From contig JAHEOI010000094.1 in NCBI GenBank assembly GCA_018610125.1, positions 1-11,669 of the forward strand: a DNA stretch of 11,669 nt, read 5' to 3'. Position 1 is the first letter of the stretch. Every line of letters starts with the position of its first letter. This DNA comes from Verrucomicrobiota bacterium. GTDB taxonomy: Bacteria > Verrucomicrobiota > Verrucomicrobiia > Limisphaerales > JAHEOI01. The notes below the pieces were generated by a model. It saw only the letters and a program-made list of their open reading frames with translations, ran no database searches and had not been told where the DNA came from. Positions 1 through 6,044 of this stretch are shown piece by piece. The position numbers were made by a program, and so were the translations under genes.

Positions 1-1
1 G

Positions 2-745
2 ATCTGCGCCACCGCCCCCGAGGCGAACTGGGAACCCGGCAAAAAGGCCGGCTATCACCTCGGCTCGACTTGGCTCGTCCTGGCTGAGATTGTCCATCGC
101 CTTGACGGGCGTCCGTTTGAAGTCTATGTGCGCGATCAGATTTTCACCCCATTCTCAATGAGCGATTCATGGATCGGTATGCCTCCTGAACGCTATCGGG
201 AATATGGCAATCGGATCGGCTTGCTCTATATGACCGACAAGGCGGAGCCCAAGCCACACCCGTCTCGAGACTCAGAGGCGGCCTGTTCGCAGTGCCGTCC
301 CGGAAGCAACGGTCGCGGCCCGATCAAGCAGCTCGGCCACTTCTACGAAGAGCTGCTTGGAATCCTTGGCGGGAAAACGGCATCGAGCGATCGTATCGTG
401 GAGCCTGAAACGTTGAAGACCTTAACGCGCCGTCATCGGGTCGGCCTGTTTGATCAGACCTTTCAACATACCATCGATTGGGGATTGGGCTTCATCATTG
501 ACTCGAACCGGTATGGCAAAGAAACCGTCCCTTACGGGTATGGACGGCATTGCAGTGACACAACGTTCGGCCATAGCGGTGCCCAATCATCAACCGGCTT
601 TGCCGATCCGGAACATCAGCTCGTCGTGGCGTGGGTCATGAACGGAACCTGCAGCGAGAAACGTCATCAGGAGCGAGCTCGCGCCATCAATAGCGCGATT
701 TATGAAGACCTCCGGTTAATTAGCGACGCGGTGGCTCAAACTTGA
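2..745 (+). CDS. Beta-lactamase-fold serine hydrolase, 5'-truncated
   Basis: This is the C-terminal 247 residues of a serine hydrolase of the class C beta-lactamase / penicillin-binding-protein-like esterase family (EstB-like). The frame is open from base 2, so the start and the catalytic SxxK motif lie outside the window. Visible family features are a W-x-P-G-x-x-x-x-Y-H-L-G-S stretch (residues 10-22 of the fragment), which aligns with the usual Y-x-N tyrosine region, the following helix with 'RPFEVYVRDQIFTPFSMSDSW', and a late F-G-H-S-G motif near base 570 that takes the place of the KTG/HxG strand. The fragment continues to a normal end with no frameshift. Substrate cannot be inferred; such proteins include esterases, transesterases and peptidases. 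Membrane anchoring or a signal peptide cannot be judged without the N-terminus. Its TGA abuts the start of recD2, so the two are probably co-transcribed, though no functional link is obvious. Confidence 0.85.
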   Translation: MCATAPEANWEPGKKAGYHLGSTWLVLAEIVHRLDGRPFEVYVRDQIFTPFSMSDSWIGMPPERYREYGNRIGLLYMTDKAEPKPHPSRDSEAACSQCRPGSNGRGPIKQLGHFYEELLGILGGKTASSDRIVEPETLKTLTRRHRVGLFDQTFQHTIDWGLGFIIDSNRYGKETVPYGYGRHCSDTTFGHSGAQSSTGFADPEHQLVVAWVMNGTCSEKRHQERARAINSAIYEDLRLISDAVAQT

Positions 746-2941
746 TTGCCTTTGCCAAAGCAGACGACACGCGCCCATCCCGAATCGCTTTCCGGCCTCA
801 TTGAGCGGGTGACCTATTTCAATGAGGAGACAGGATTTGCGGTCTTAAAGATCAACGCCAAGGGGTATCGCGATTTGATCACCCTGGTCGGGATCGTCCC
901 CTCAGCCAACCCTGGCGAATGGGTCGTGGCCGAAGGGCGGTGGGTGCGAGATCGTGAGCATGGACCTCAATTCCGCGCGGACAAGCTCGAATGTGTCGCC
1001 CCGACCACACGAGAAGGGATCGAGAAATACCTGGCGAGCGGCATGATCAAGGGAATCGGGCCCGTTTACGCCAAAAAGATGGTTCAGCGCTTCGGAGAGC
1101 GGATTTTCGACATCATTGAGCAGTCTTCGGCTCGATTGGAGGAAATCGATGGGATCGGGCCCCAACGCCGCCGTAAGATTAAGGCCGCATGGAACGAGCA
1201 ACGCCTCGTCCGGGATATCATGGTATTCCTCCACTCCCACGGCGTCTCGACGAGTCGCGCCGTGCGGATTTATAAGACCTATGGCGACAACGCGATTGAG
1301 ACGGTCAGGAACAATCCTTATCGATTGGCCCGCGACATTCCCGGGATCGGCTTCCAGACAGCGGACCGAATCGCTCAAAAATCGGGGATCCGCCAGGATT
1401 CCATTATGCGGGCCGAGGCAGGGCTTACCCACGTCCTCACCGAGGCGACCCAGGAGGGACATTGCGCGCTTCCCAAAGAAGTGTTGGTCGAGCAGGCCAC
1501 CCAGATCCTTGAGATTGACGAGAGCATCGTTCGTCAGGGACTGGATAAATCGTTGCGGGAGCAGGAATTGATTTCCGAAAGACCGGGGGAGCAGGAACTG
1601 GTTTACATCCCATACCTTCGTCGTGCCGAAGAGACGATTGCAAAACGGATTGCATCGCTGGTGCGACTCCCCTCGGGGTATCCCGATATCCATGTCGAAA
1701 AGGCCATCGAATGGACCCAAGCCAAGACCGGCAAGACGCTCGCGCCCACCCAGATCGACGCCTTACGAAAGGCAATCAGCAGTCGGATCGTCATCCTGAC
1801 CGGCGGCCCCGGAGTAGGTAAGACAACCTTGGTGAATGCCATCTTGATGATCCTTCGCGCCAAAAAAGTCCAATGCCTCCTTTGTGCCCCGACCGGCCGG
1901 GCGGCCAAACGCCTCGGAGAAACCTCGGGCATGGAAGCCCGCACGATCCACCGCCTCCTCGAAGTCCAACCGGGCACCGGTCGCTTCTCTCGCAATGAGT
2001 CCAATCCACTTGAGTGTGATCTTTTGGTGGTCGATGAATGCTCGATGGTGGATGTCCCGTTGATGGCGGCATTAGTTCGGGCGCTACCATCTCATGGTCA
2101 CCTATTATTGGTCGGCGACGTCGATCAGCTTCCTTCAGTCGGTCCGGGAATGGTGCTCGCGCATCTGATCCAAAGTGCGGTCGTCCCGGTCGTCCGATTG
2201 CAAGAGATTTTCCGCCAAGCGGCCCACAGCCGGATCATTACGACCGCCCACCGGGTAAACAAGGGCCAGATGCCGACGACTGCCCGGAAAGATCCGGATT
2301 CGGACTTCTTTTGCCTTGAGCGCGAAGAGCCGGAGCAAATCAGAGAGACCATGCTCGATCTGATCCGTCACCGCATCCCCGATCGCTTTCAGCTCGATCC
2401 CATTGCCGATATTCAGCTCTTGTGCCCGATGAATCGAGGATCTTTGGGAAGTCAGCAGATGAACCTCTCGCTCCAAAAGGCCTTGAACCCACCCCGCAAC
2501 AACGAGCCAAGCGTCGAAAAATTCGGCTGGACCTTTCAAGCCGGCGACAAAGTGATCCAAACGATCAACGATTACGACAAAGAGGTCTTCAACGGCGACA
2601 TAGGAAGGATTCAAAAGATCGATCCCGAAGACCGCCAGGTACGGGTCGACTTCGAGCAACGCGAGGTGATTTACGATTACGGCGAGCTGGATGAGTTGGC
2701 GCTGGCCTATGCCATCACGATTCATAAATCCCAGGGATCGGAGTTTCCGGTCGTGGTAATGCCGCTCGCAACTCAGCAGTACGTCATGCTGCAGCGAAAC
2801 CTCATTTACACCGGGATCACACGAGGGAAGCGGCTCGTTGTGATCATCGGCCAACGCAAGGCATTTGCAATGGCGGTCCGCCACCAGCAGAGTCAACAAC
2901 GTTGTTCGGGACTCTTGGCCAGGCTGGTCAGGGCATTTTGA
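746..2941 (+). CDS. recD2: RecD2-type ATP-dependent DNA helicase
   Basis: SF1B 5'-to-3' DNA helicase of the RecD2 (YrrC) family, 731 aa, close to Deinococcus RecD2 in length and longer than the E. coli RecD exonuclease subunit. Known RecD2 roles are replication-fork maintenance, mismatch repair and recombination in cells that often lack RecBC. Domain order: N-terminal OB-like region (about 15-90), a helix-hairpin-helix region with repeated G-I-G motifs (about 95-215), then two RecA-like motor domains. Walker A is GGPGVGKTT (353-361, Lys359), Walker B is VVDECSMVD (Asp430-Glu431), followed by LLVGDVDQLPSVGPG (motif III), IHKSQGSEF (His660 onward, motif V) and YTGITRGKR (Arg693, motif VI). All motor motifs are intact. 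The start is TTG right after the upstream TGA; a weak GGTGG lies 11 nt upstream, so translation is probably coupled. An alternative TTG at 752 is less well placed. No clear hairpin terminator follows; the next 60 bases are pyrimidine-rich and G-poor. Confidence 0.95.
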   Translation: MPLPKQTTRAHPESLSGLIERVTYFNEETGFAVLKINAKGYRDLITLVGIVPSANPGEWVVAEGRWVRDREHGPQFRADKLECVAPTTREGIEKYLASGMIKGIGPVYAKKMVQRFGERIFDIIEQSSARLEEIDGIGPQRRRKIKAAWNEQRLVRDIMVFLHSHGVSTSRAVRIYKTYGDNAIETVRNNPYRLARDIPGIGFQTADRIAQKSGIRQDSIMRAEAGLTHVLTEATQEGHCALPKEVLVEQATQILEIDESIVRQGLDKSLREQELISERPGEQELVYIPYLRRAEETIAKRIASLVRLPSGYPDIHVEKAIEWTQAKTGKTLAPTQIDALRKAISSRIVILTGGPGVGKTTLVNAILMILRAKKVQCLLCAPTGRAAKRLGETSGMEARTIHRLLEVQPGTGRFSRNESNPLECDLLVVDECSMVDVPLMAALVRALPSHGHLLLVGDVDQLPSVGPGMVLAHLIQSAVVPVVRLQEIFRQAAHSRIITTAHRVNKGQMPTTARKDPDSDFFCLEREEPEQIRETMLDLIRHRIPDRFQLDPIADIQLLCPMNRGSLGSQQMNLSLQKALNPPRNNEPSVEKFGWTFQAGDKVIQTINDYDKEVFNGDIGRIQKIDPEDRQVRVDFEQREVIYDYGELDELALAYAITIHKSQGSEFPVVVMPLATQQYVMLQRNLIYTGITRGKRLVVIIGQRKAFAMAVRHQQSQQRCSGLLARLVRAF

Positions 2942-3282
2942 ATCCTGTATTTCCCAGCACTTCATCTCTTTTCTTTTGCGACATCCTTGTTACCGTTATT
3001 CCAGGTGAATGGGTGGAGTGGGTGAGCTCTTCTGGGATGGAGTCCTCTGAGATGGAGAGGCGATTGGGTTATGGCTCAGGGACCAATCGCGGCAATGATG
3101 GCTTGATCGTTCGCTGCAAGCGGAATTGTGGCAACGTTTGCCCAAGTTCGCTGAAGGAGATAAGGAGAGTACCGAAAGCCAATTACAGGAAAGAATTTAG
3201 CTTGTCTTAAGGCAGTGGGGATTGTAGGTTGGCGACTCTTATGAGGGGCGATTTTTGCCCCACGCTAAGGCCGAGGTACGTC

Positions 3283-3300
3283 AACGAAGAGAACGAAGAG
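3283..3300. repeat. Tandem 9-bp direct repeat AACGAAGAG x2
   Basis: Two perfect adjacent copies of AACGAAGAG, followed by a partial AGAG run. It is purine-rich and lies 205 bp upstream of speD. It could be slippage or a protein-binding site; nothing in the sequence decides which. Confidence 0.7.
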
Positions 3301-3304
3301 AGAG

Positions 3305-3334
3305 CCGGCTCACGGTCTGCAGAGGTGAGGCCGG
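3305..3334 (+). promoter_or_regulatory. Imperfect hairpin in the speD upstream region
   Basis: CCGGCTCAC (3305-3313) can pair with GTGAG-G-CCGG (3325-3334), giving nine base pairs with one bulged G and an 11-nt loop that itself contains CTGCAG. No T-run follows, so it is not a standard intrinsic terminator. If transcription starts upstream, it would sit in the 5' leader of speD. I do not recognise a known riboswitch class here. Confidence 0.35.
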
Positions 3335-3387
3335 AAAGCGCTTCTCAATGAAAACATTTCGGCCGTGTGGCTGATACCAAACTGATG

Positions 3388-3416
3388 GACCGTATCGGTG
3401 GAGACCGTATCGGTGG
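3388..3416. repeat. Tandem repeat of a dyad-symmetric site
   Basis: GACCGTATCGGTGG occurs twice (3388-3401 and 3403-3416) with one base between, a 15-bp period. Each copy contains ACCG-TAT-CGGT, a small inverted repeat, so the unit has dyad symmetry. Two identical palindromic sites about 90-115 bp before a gene resemble a tandem operator, but could also form two small RNA hairpins. Confidence 0.65.
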
Positions 3417-3504
3417 GCTTTGCTGGTGGACCTTAACCAAAGGTAAGAAGCAACTGATCAAGTGAAAAAAGTGAAAGTATGCACTGAAGTGATGAGGTAA
3501 GAAA

Positions 3505-3897
3505 ATGAAGGGAGCGCTCGGAGTACAATGGATCTTGGAGTTGGAGCGGTGCGAGTCCGCAGCGTTGGAACGCGTACCGTTTGTGGAAAAGGCGTTGCTT
3601 GAAAGCGCCCGTCAGGCAAACGCCAGTATTGTCACTCACAATTTCCATCAGTTCTTTCCGTATGGAGTCAGTGGTGTCGTGGTGCTGGAACAGAGTCACA
3701 TTACGATTCATACCTGGCCGGAGCACAGTTATGCCGCGGTGGATATGTTTTTCTGCAGTGAAGGGGTCAACGTGCAAAGCGCGATCGATGTGTTGCGCGA
3801 TCAATTCCAGCCGCAAAACATCGATGTGCAGCGACTGACCCGCGACGCGGACGCGTCACGTCGGGTTAGCGAGGCTCAGGTAACGGAGGTCGTGTGA
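3505..3897 (+). CDS. speD: S-adenosylmethionine decarboxylase proenzyme
   Basis: Pyruvoyl-dependent decarboxylase that makes decarboxylated SAM, the aminopropyl donor for polyamine synthesis in the cytosol. At 130 aa it matches the short class typified by Thermotoga SpeD, which self-cleaves into beta and alpha chains. The core at residues 40-84 is very close to that enzyme: THNFHQFFPYGVSGVVV, then SHITIHTWPE, YAAVDMFFC. By alignment the pyruvoyl precursor is Ser64, with His69 and Cys84 as the processing and catalytic partners. The residue before Ser64 is Gln63, where Thermotoga SpeD has Glu (see findings). The start is ATG with GAGG 7 nt upstream (3494-3497). The end overlaps the next gene by GTGA, so the operon is translationally coupled. 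Some SpeD homologues have become ornithine or arginine decarboxylases; adjacent aminopropyltransferases favour SAM as the substrate here. Confidence 0.95.
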   Translation: MKGALGVQWILELERCESAALERVPFVEKALLESARQANASIVTHNFHQFFPYGVSGVVVLEQSHITIHTWPEHSYAAVDMFFCSEGVNVQSAIDVLRDQFQPQNIDVQRLTRDADASRRVSEAQVTEVV

Positions 3898-4799
3898 ACG
3901 GCGACGCAGTCTATACAGAGGACGTCGGTAATCACACAAGGATCCAATATCGCCTCCGGGAGACCCTTTTTGAAGGCCGGAGCGAATTTCAGCAGGTTGA
4001 CGTGGTCGACTTGGTCAACCTCGGTCGGACCCTGTTTCTCGATCACGTCATCCAAGCTGCTGAGAATGATGAATTCATCTATCACGAGTCGCTCGTTCAC
4101 CCTGCCATGCTTCTCCACTCCGCCCCCAAACGGGTTTTGGTTGCCGGAGGAGGCGATGGCGGGGCGTTGCGAGAAATTTTCCGCTATCCCGCCCTGGAGC
4201 GTGTTGTCCTGGCCGAGCTCGACCCAAAGGTCGTTGAGGTCTCAAAGCGGTATCTTCCCCGGTTTAGCGAAGGCCGATTCAGTGATCCGCGGCTGGAAGT
4301 GGTCTATGGCGATGCCCGAGAGGCTCTCCAAAGCTTCAAAAACGCGTTCGATGTCATTCTTCTCGATTTGACGGAGCCCCAGGAGGAAGGGCCGAGCCGG
4401 CTCTTGTTTACTCGGGAATTCTTTCAAATTGCCAAGGCAGCCTTAAAGGAGCAGGGAGTTTTGGTGGCCCAAGCGGCAGACGTCTCGCCCGGCAAGGGAA
4501 AATTCCTGGCTGATTTGAATGCCACACTCGGAGAGACCACTCCGTATGTTTGCCCGTTTTTGTGCCCGGTTCCGAGTTTTCAAGGAGTTTGGGGTCTTGT
4601 AATCGGCTCTTGGCAGGCTGATCCGAGAGAGCTTAGTCCATCGGTGTGGGGAAAGCGGCTCAGTGAAATCGACGGCAATCTCCAGTTCCTTTCCCCAAGC
4701 CAGCTCGCACTCGGGTTTGACCCACCTCCTTACATCAAGCAAATGATCGGCACCGGAAAAGTGAGGACCGATGAGAATCCGTTCGTCTGGACCGGCTAA
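3894..4799 (+). CDS. Aminopropyltransferase, thermospermine-synthase-like
   Basis: Spermidine/spermine synthase superfamily enzyme, 301 aa, which transfers an aminopropyl group from decarboxylated SAM to an amine. Seen: the N-terminal beta domain, DEFIYHESLVHPA, the GGGDGG loop (85-90), acidic Glu108/Asp110 in the second Rossmann strand (AELDPK), and the active-site stretch DVILLDLTEP (153-162). Classical spermidine synthases read D-[ST]-[ST]-D-P at the last site; here it is Asp158-Leu-Thr-Glu161-Pro, closer to the DLADP of plant ACL5. The C-terminus, PSFQGVWG and finally VRTDENPFVWTG, also resembles ACL5 (ENARFIHG). I therefore favour thermospermine or another longer-chain product, but agmatine or putrescine as acceptor is possible. 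The start is GTG, overlapping the speD stop by 4 nt, with GGAGG (3885-3889) 4 nt before it. Base use is less GC-rich than in the following paralogue. A symbol such as speE would hide the subfamily difference, so none is given. Confidence 0.88.
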   Translation: MNGDAVYTEDVGNHTRIQYRLRETLFEGRSEFQQVDVVDLVNLGRTLFLDHVIQAAENDEFIYHESLVHPAMLLHSAPKRVLVAGGGDGGALREIFRYPALERVVLAELDPKVVEVSKRYLPRFSEGRFSDPRLEVVYGDAREALQSFKNAFDVILLDLTEPQEEGPSRLLFTREFFQIAKAALKEQGVLVAQAADVSPGKGKFLADLNATLGETTPYVCPFLCPVPSFQGVWGLVIGSWQADPRELSPSVWGKRLSEIDGNLQFLSPSQLALGFDPPPYIKQMIGTGKVRTDENPFVWTG

Positions 4800-4813
4800 C
4801 GTTGGAAGATACA

Positions 4814-5653
4814 ATGTCGAGCATGTCTGACGACTCTGTACGCGAAGCCCATGGCTCAGCCCGGGCCGCCGGGCTATTCTTTCAGGTCCAAGGCAACCTC
4901 GAAGAATGGGAGACGCCCTACCAGAAAATCACCCTCTTCGAAAACGCCAATTTTGGCACGGTGCTCTTGTTGGACGGTATGGTCATGACCACCGACCTGG
5001 ATGCCCCCTTTTATCATGAGCTCTTGGTGCATCCTGCTGTTACCGCCCATCCGAATCCGAGGGAGGTGCTCGTTATCGGAGGCGGAGATGGCGGCACCGT
5101 GACCGAGGTCACCCGATACGACCGAGTCGAACGGATCACGATGGTGGAAATCGACCAAGAAGTTGTCAAAGTGGGCCGAAAATACTTTCCGGACCTGAGC
5201 CGAGGCCTGGCCGACCCTCGCCTTCATCTCCGCTTTGAGGATGGCGCCCAGTTCATGCAGCAAACCGACCACCAATATGACGTCATCATTGTCGACGGCT
5301 CCGACCCGGTCGGTCCCGCGACGGCCCTCTTCTCCGCCGAGTTTCTCCATGCCTCCTATCAACGACTCAACTCCGGCGGGATCTTTGTCACCCAGAGCGA
5401 GAGCCCCCTCTATTATGCCGAAGTCATCCATAATCTCCTCGGCAATGTGAAGCGAAGCTACGACTGGTTTGGGATTTATTCCTCCACGGTCCCCACCTAT
5501 CCCGGAGCCCTGTGGACCTGGACCTGGGCCGGCAAAGGCGAATACCCTTCCAAGCCACAACATCCCGCTCCCGACTCCTTGGAGCTTTATTCGGACTCGC
5601 TCTTCCCCCGCCCCGACACAATCCCCAATTGCGTCAAGCGTCTGATGCCTTGA
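4814..5653 (+). CDS. speE: Spermidine synthase (polyamine aminopropyltransferase)
   Basis: Classical spermidine synthase, 279 aa from this ATG, converting putrescine and decarboxylated SAM to spermidine and methylthioadenosine. Key features: the beta-domain start FFQVQGNLEEWETPYQKITLFENANFG, YHELLVHPA, the GGGDGG nucleotide loop (89-94), the MVEIDQEVV strand for the donor, and VDGSDPVGPA with Asp161 and Asp164 in the catalytic positions. One oddity is Gly in place of the first Ser/Thr of the usual D-S-S-D. The C-terminal YSSTVPTYPGALWTWTWA and the LEYY-like 'LELYSDSLF' region are typical of the family. The ATG at 4814 has GGAAG (4804-4808) 5 nt upstream; an in-frame TTG at 4802 would add four residues and would lie over that ribosome-binding site, so 4814 is preferred. 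It lies 14 nt after the previous gene and is surely in the same operon. Codon use is strongly C-ending, unlike the preceding paralogue. Confidence 0.93.
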   Translation: MSSMSDDSVREAHGSARAAGLFFQVQGNLEEWETPYQKITLFENANFGTVLLLDGMVMTTDLDAPFYHELLVHPAVTAHPNPREVLVIGGGDGGTVTEVTRYDRVERITMVEIDQEVVKVGRKYFPDLSRGLADPRLHLRFEDGAQFMQQTDHQYDVIIVDGSDPVGPATALFSAEFLHASYQRLNSGGIFVTQSESPLYYAEVIHNLLGNVKRSYDWFGIYSSTVPTYPGALWTWTWAGKGEYPSKPQHPAPDSLELYSDSLFPRPDTIPNCVKRLMP

Positions 5654-5677
5654 CAACCAAACATTGAGAGCACCCCG

Positions 5678-6037
5678 ATGGCAACATTAGAGGAGACAGC
5701 GCAAGGGTTGGGCCTTACTTGCTACCGACGGCATATCTTCCTTTGCGCAGACCAAACCGAGTCGAAGTGCGCCCCCAAAGAGATCGGTCTTGCCGCGTGG
5801 GCCTATCTCAAGCGGCGCTTGAAAGAGCTGGATCTCGCAGGACCTCAGCCCCTCGTTTATCGAACGAAAGCAAACTGCTTACGGGTCTGCATGCAGGGAC
5901 CCATTGCCGTGGTCTATCCGGAAGGTGTCTGGTATCACTCCTGCGATGAGTCGGTGCTGGAGCGGATCATTCAGGAACATCTGCTCAAGGGCAACATTGT
6001 GCGCGATTACGCCTTCGCCCAAAATCCCATGACCTGA
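5678..6037 (+). CDS. Thioredoxin-like [2Fe-2S] ferredoxin
   Basis: Small cytosolic electron carrier, 119 aa, of the thioredoxin-fold [2Fe-2S] ferredoxin family (Aquifex/Clostridium pasteurianum type, also close to a cyanobacterial branch). Likely cluster ligands are Cys23 and Cys31 in HIFLCADQTESKCAP and Cys67 and Cys71 in RTKANCLRVCMQGP; the spacing C-x7-C, then C-x3-C fits the family with a shortened first loop. YPEGVWYHSC followed by LERIIQEHL is the conserved end of the fold. Cys15 and Cys89 are two extra cysteines. The gene starts 24 nt after speE with only a weak ribosome-binding site, so it is the probable last gene of the polyamine operon. Its partner is unknown: no oxidoreductase that would use it lies in the operon. 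It ends only 7 bp from the stop of the opposing SDR gene. Confidence 0.88.
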   Translation: MATLEETAQGLGLTCYRRHIFLCADQTESKCAPKEIGLAAWAYLKRRLKELDLAGPQPLVYRTKANCLRVCMQGPIAVVYPEGVWYHSCDESVLERIIQEHLLKGNIVRDYAFAQNPMT

Positions 6038-6044
6038 ATTGGAA

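Larger units (their letters stand above)
2942..3504 (+). other. Long intergenic region upstream of speD
   Basis: This gap holds no convincing gene. GC drops to roughly 38-43 percent in 2941-3000 and 3181-3240, below the flanking genes. The first 60 bases are rich in C and T, poor in G and without a hairpin plus T-run, so recD2 transcription could end by Rho; that is a guess. One frame (3099-3197) reads as a helical, charged peptide but has no start and no extension, possibly a decayed gene remnant. From about 3245 to 3500 there are several short repeats and hairpins, listed separately, making this the likely control region or leader of the polyamine operon. I could not find a convincing -35/-10 pair here. 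Confidence 0.6.

Noticed and set aside
902..1720. A 272-codon minus-strand open frame inside recD2
   Set aside because: Shadow of a well-conserved helicase region; no recognisable motif or ribosome-binding site.
3011..3040. G-rich run suggesting a G-quadruplex
   Set aside because: Only three separate GGG tracts within a short distance; a stable quadruplex is not supported.
2902..3210. A 102-codon plus-strand open frame overlapping the recD2 end
   Set aside because: Starts inside recD2, has no ribosome-binding site and low-complexity, non-family-like translation.
3245..3261. GGGGC-gattttt-GCCCC hairpin as a recD2 terminator
   Set aside because: Only 5 bp, the T-run is in the loop rather than after the stem, and it lies 300 bp past the gene.
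3348..3374. An 8-codon ORF (MKTFRPCG) upstream of speD, reminiscent of eukaryotic SAM decarboxylase uORFs
   Set aside because: No ribosome-binding site, and such short frames arise by chance; eukaryotic uORF control is not a model for this operon.
4874..5656. A 260-codon open frame on the minus strand covering almost all of speE
   Set aside because: It mirrors a gene with full spermidine synthase motifs; the antisense frame is open because of C-ending codons, and its translation shows no family features.
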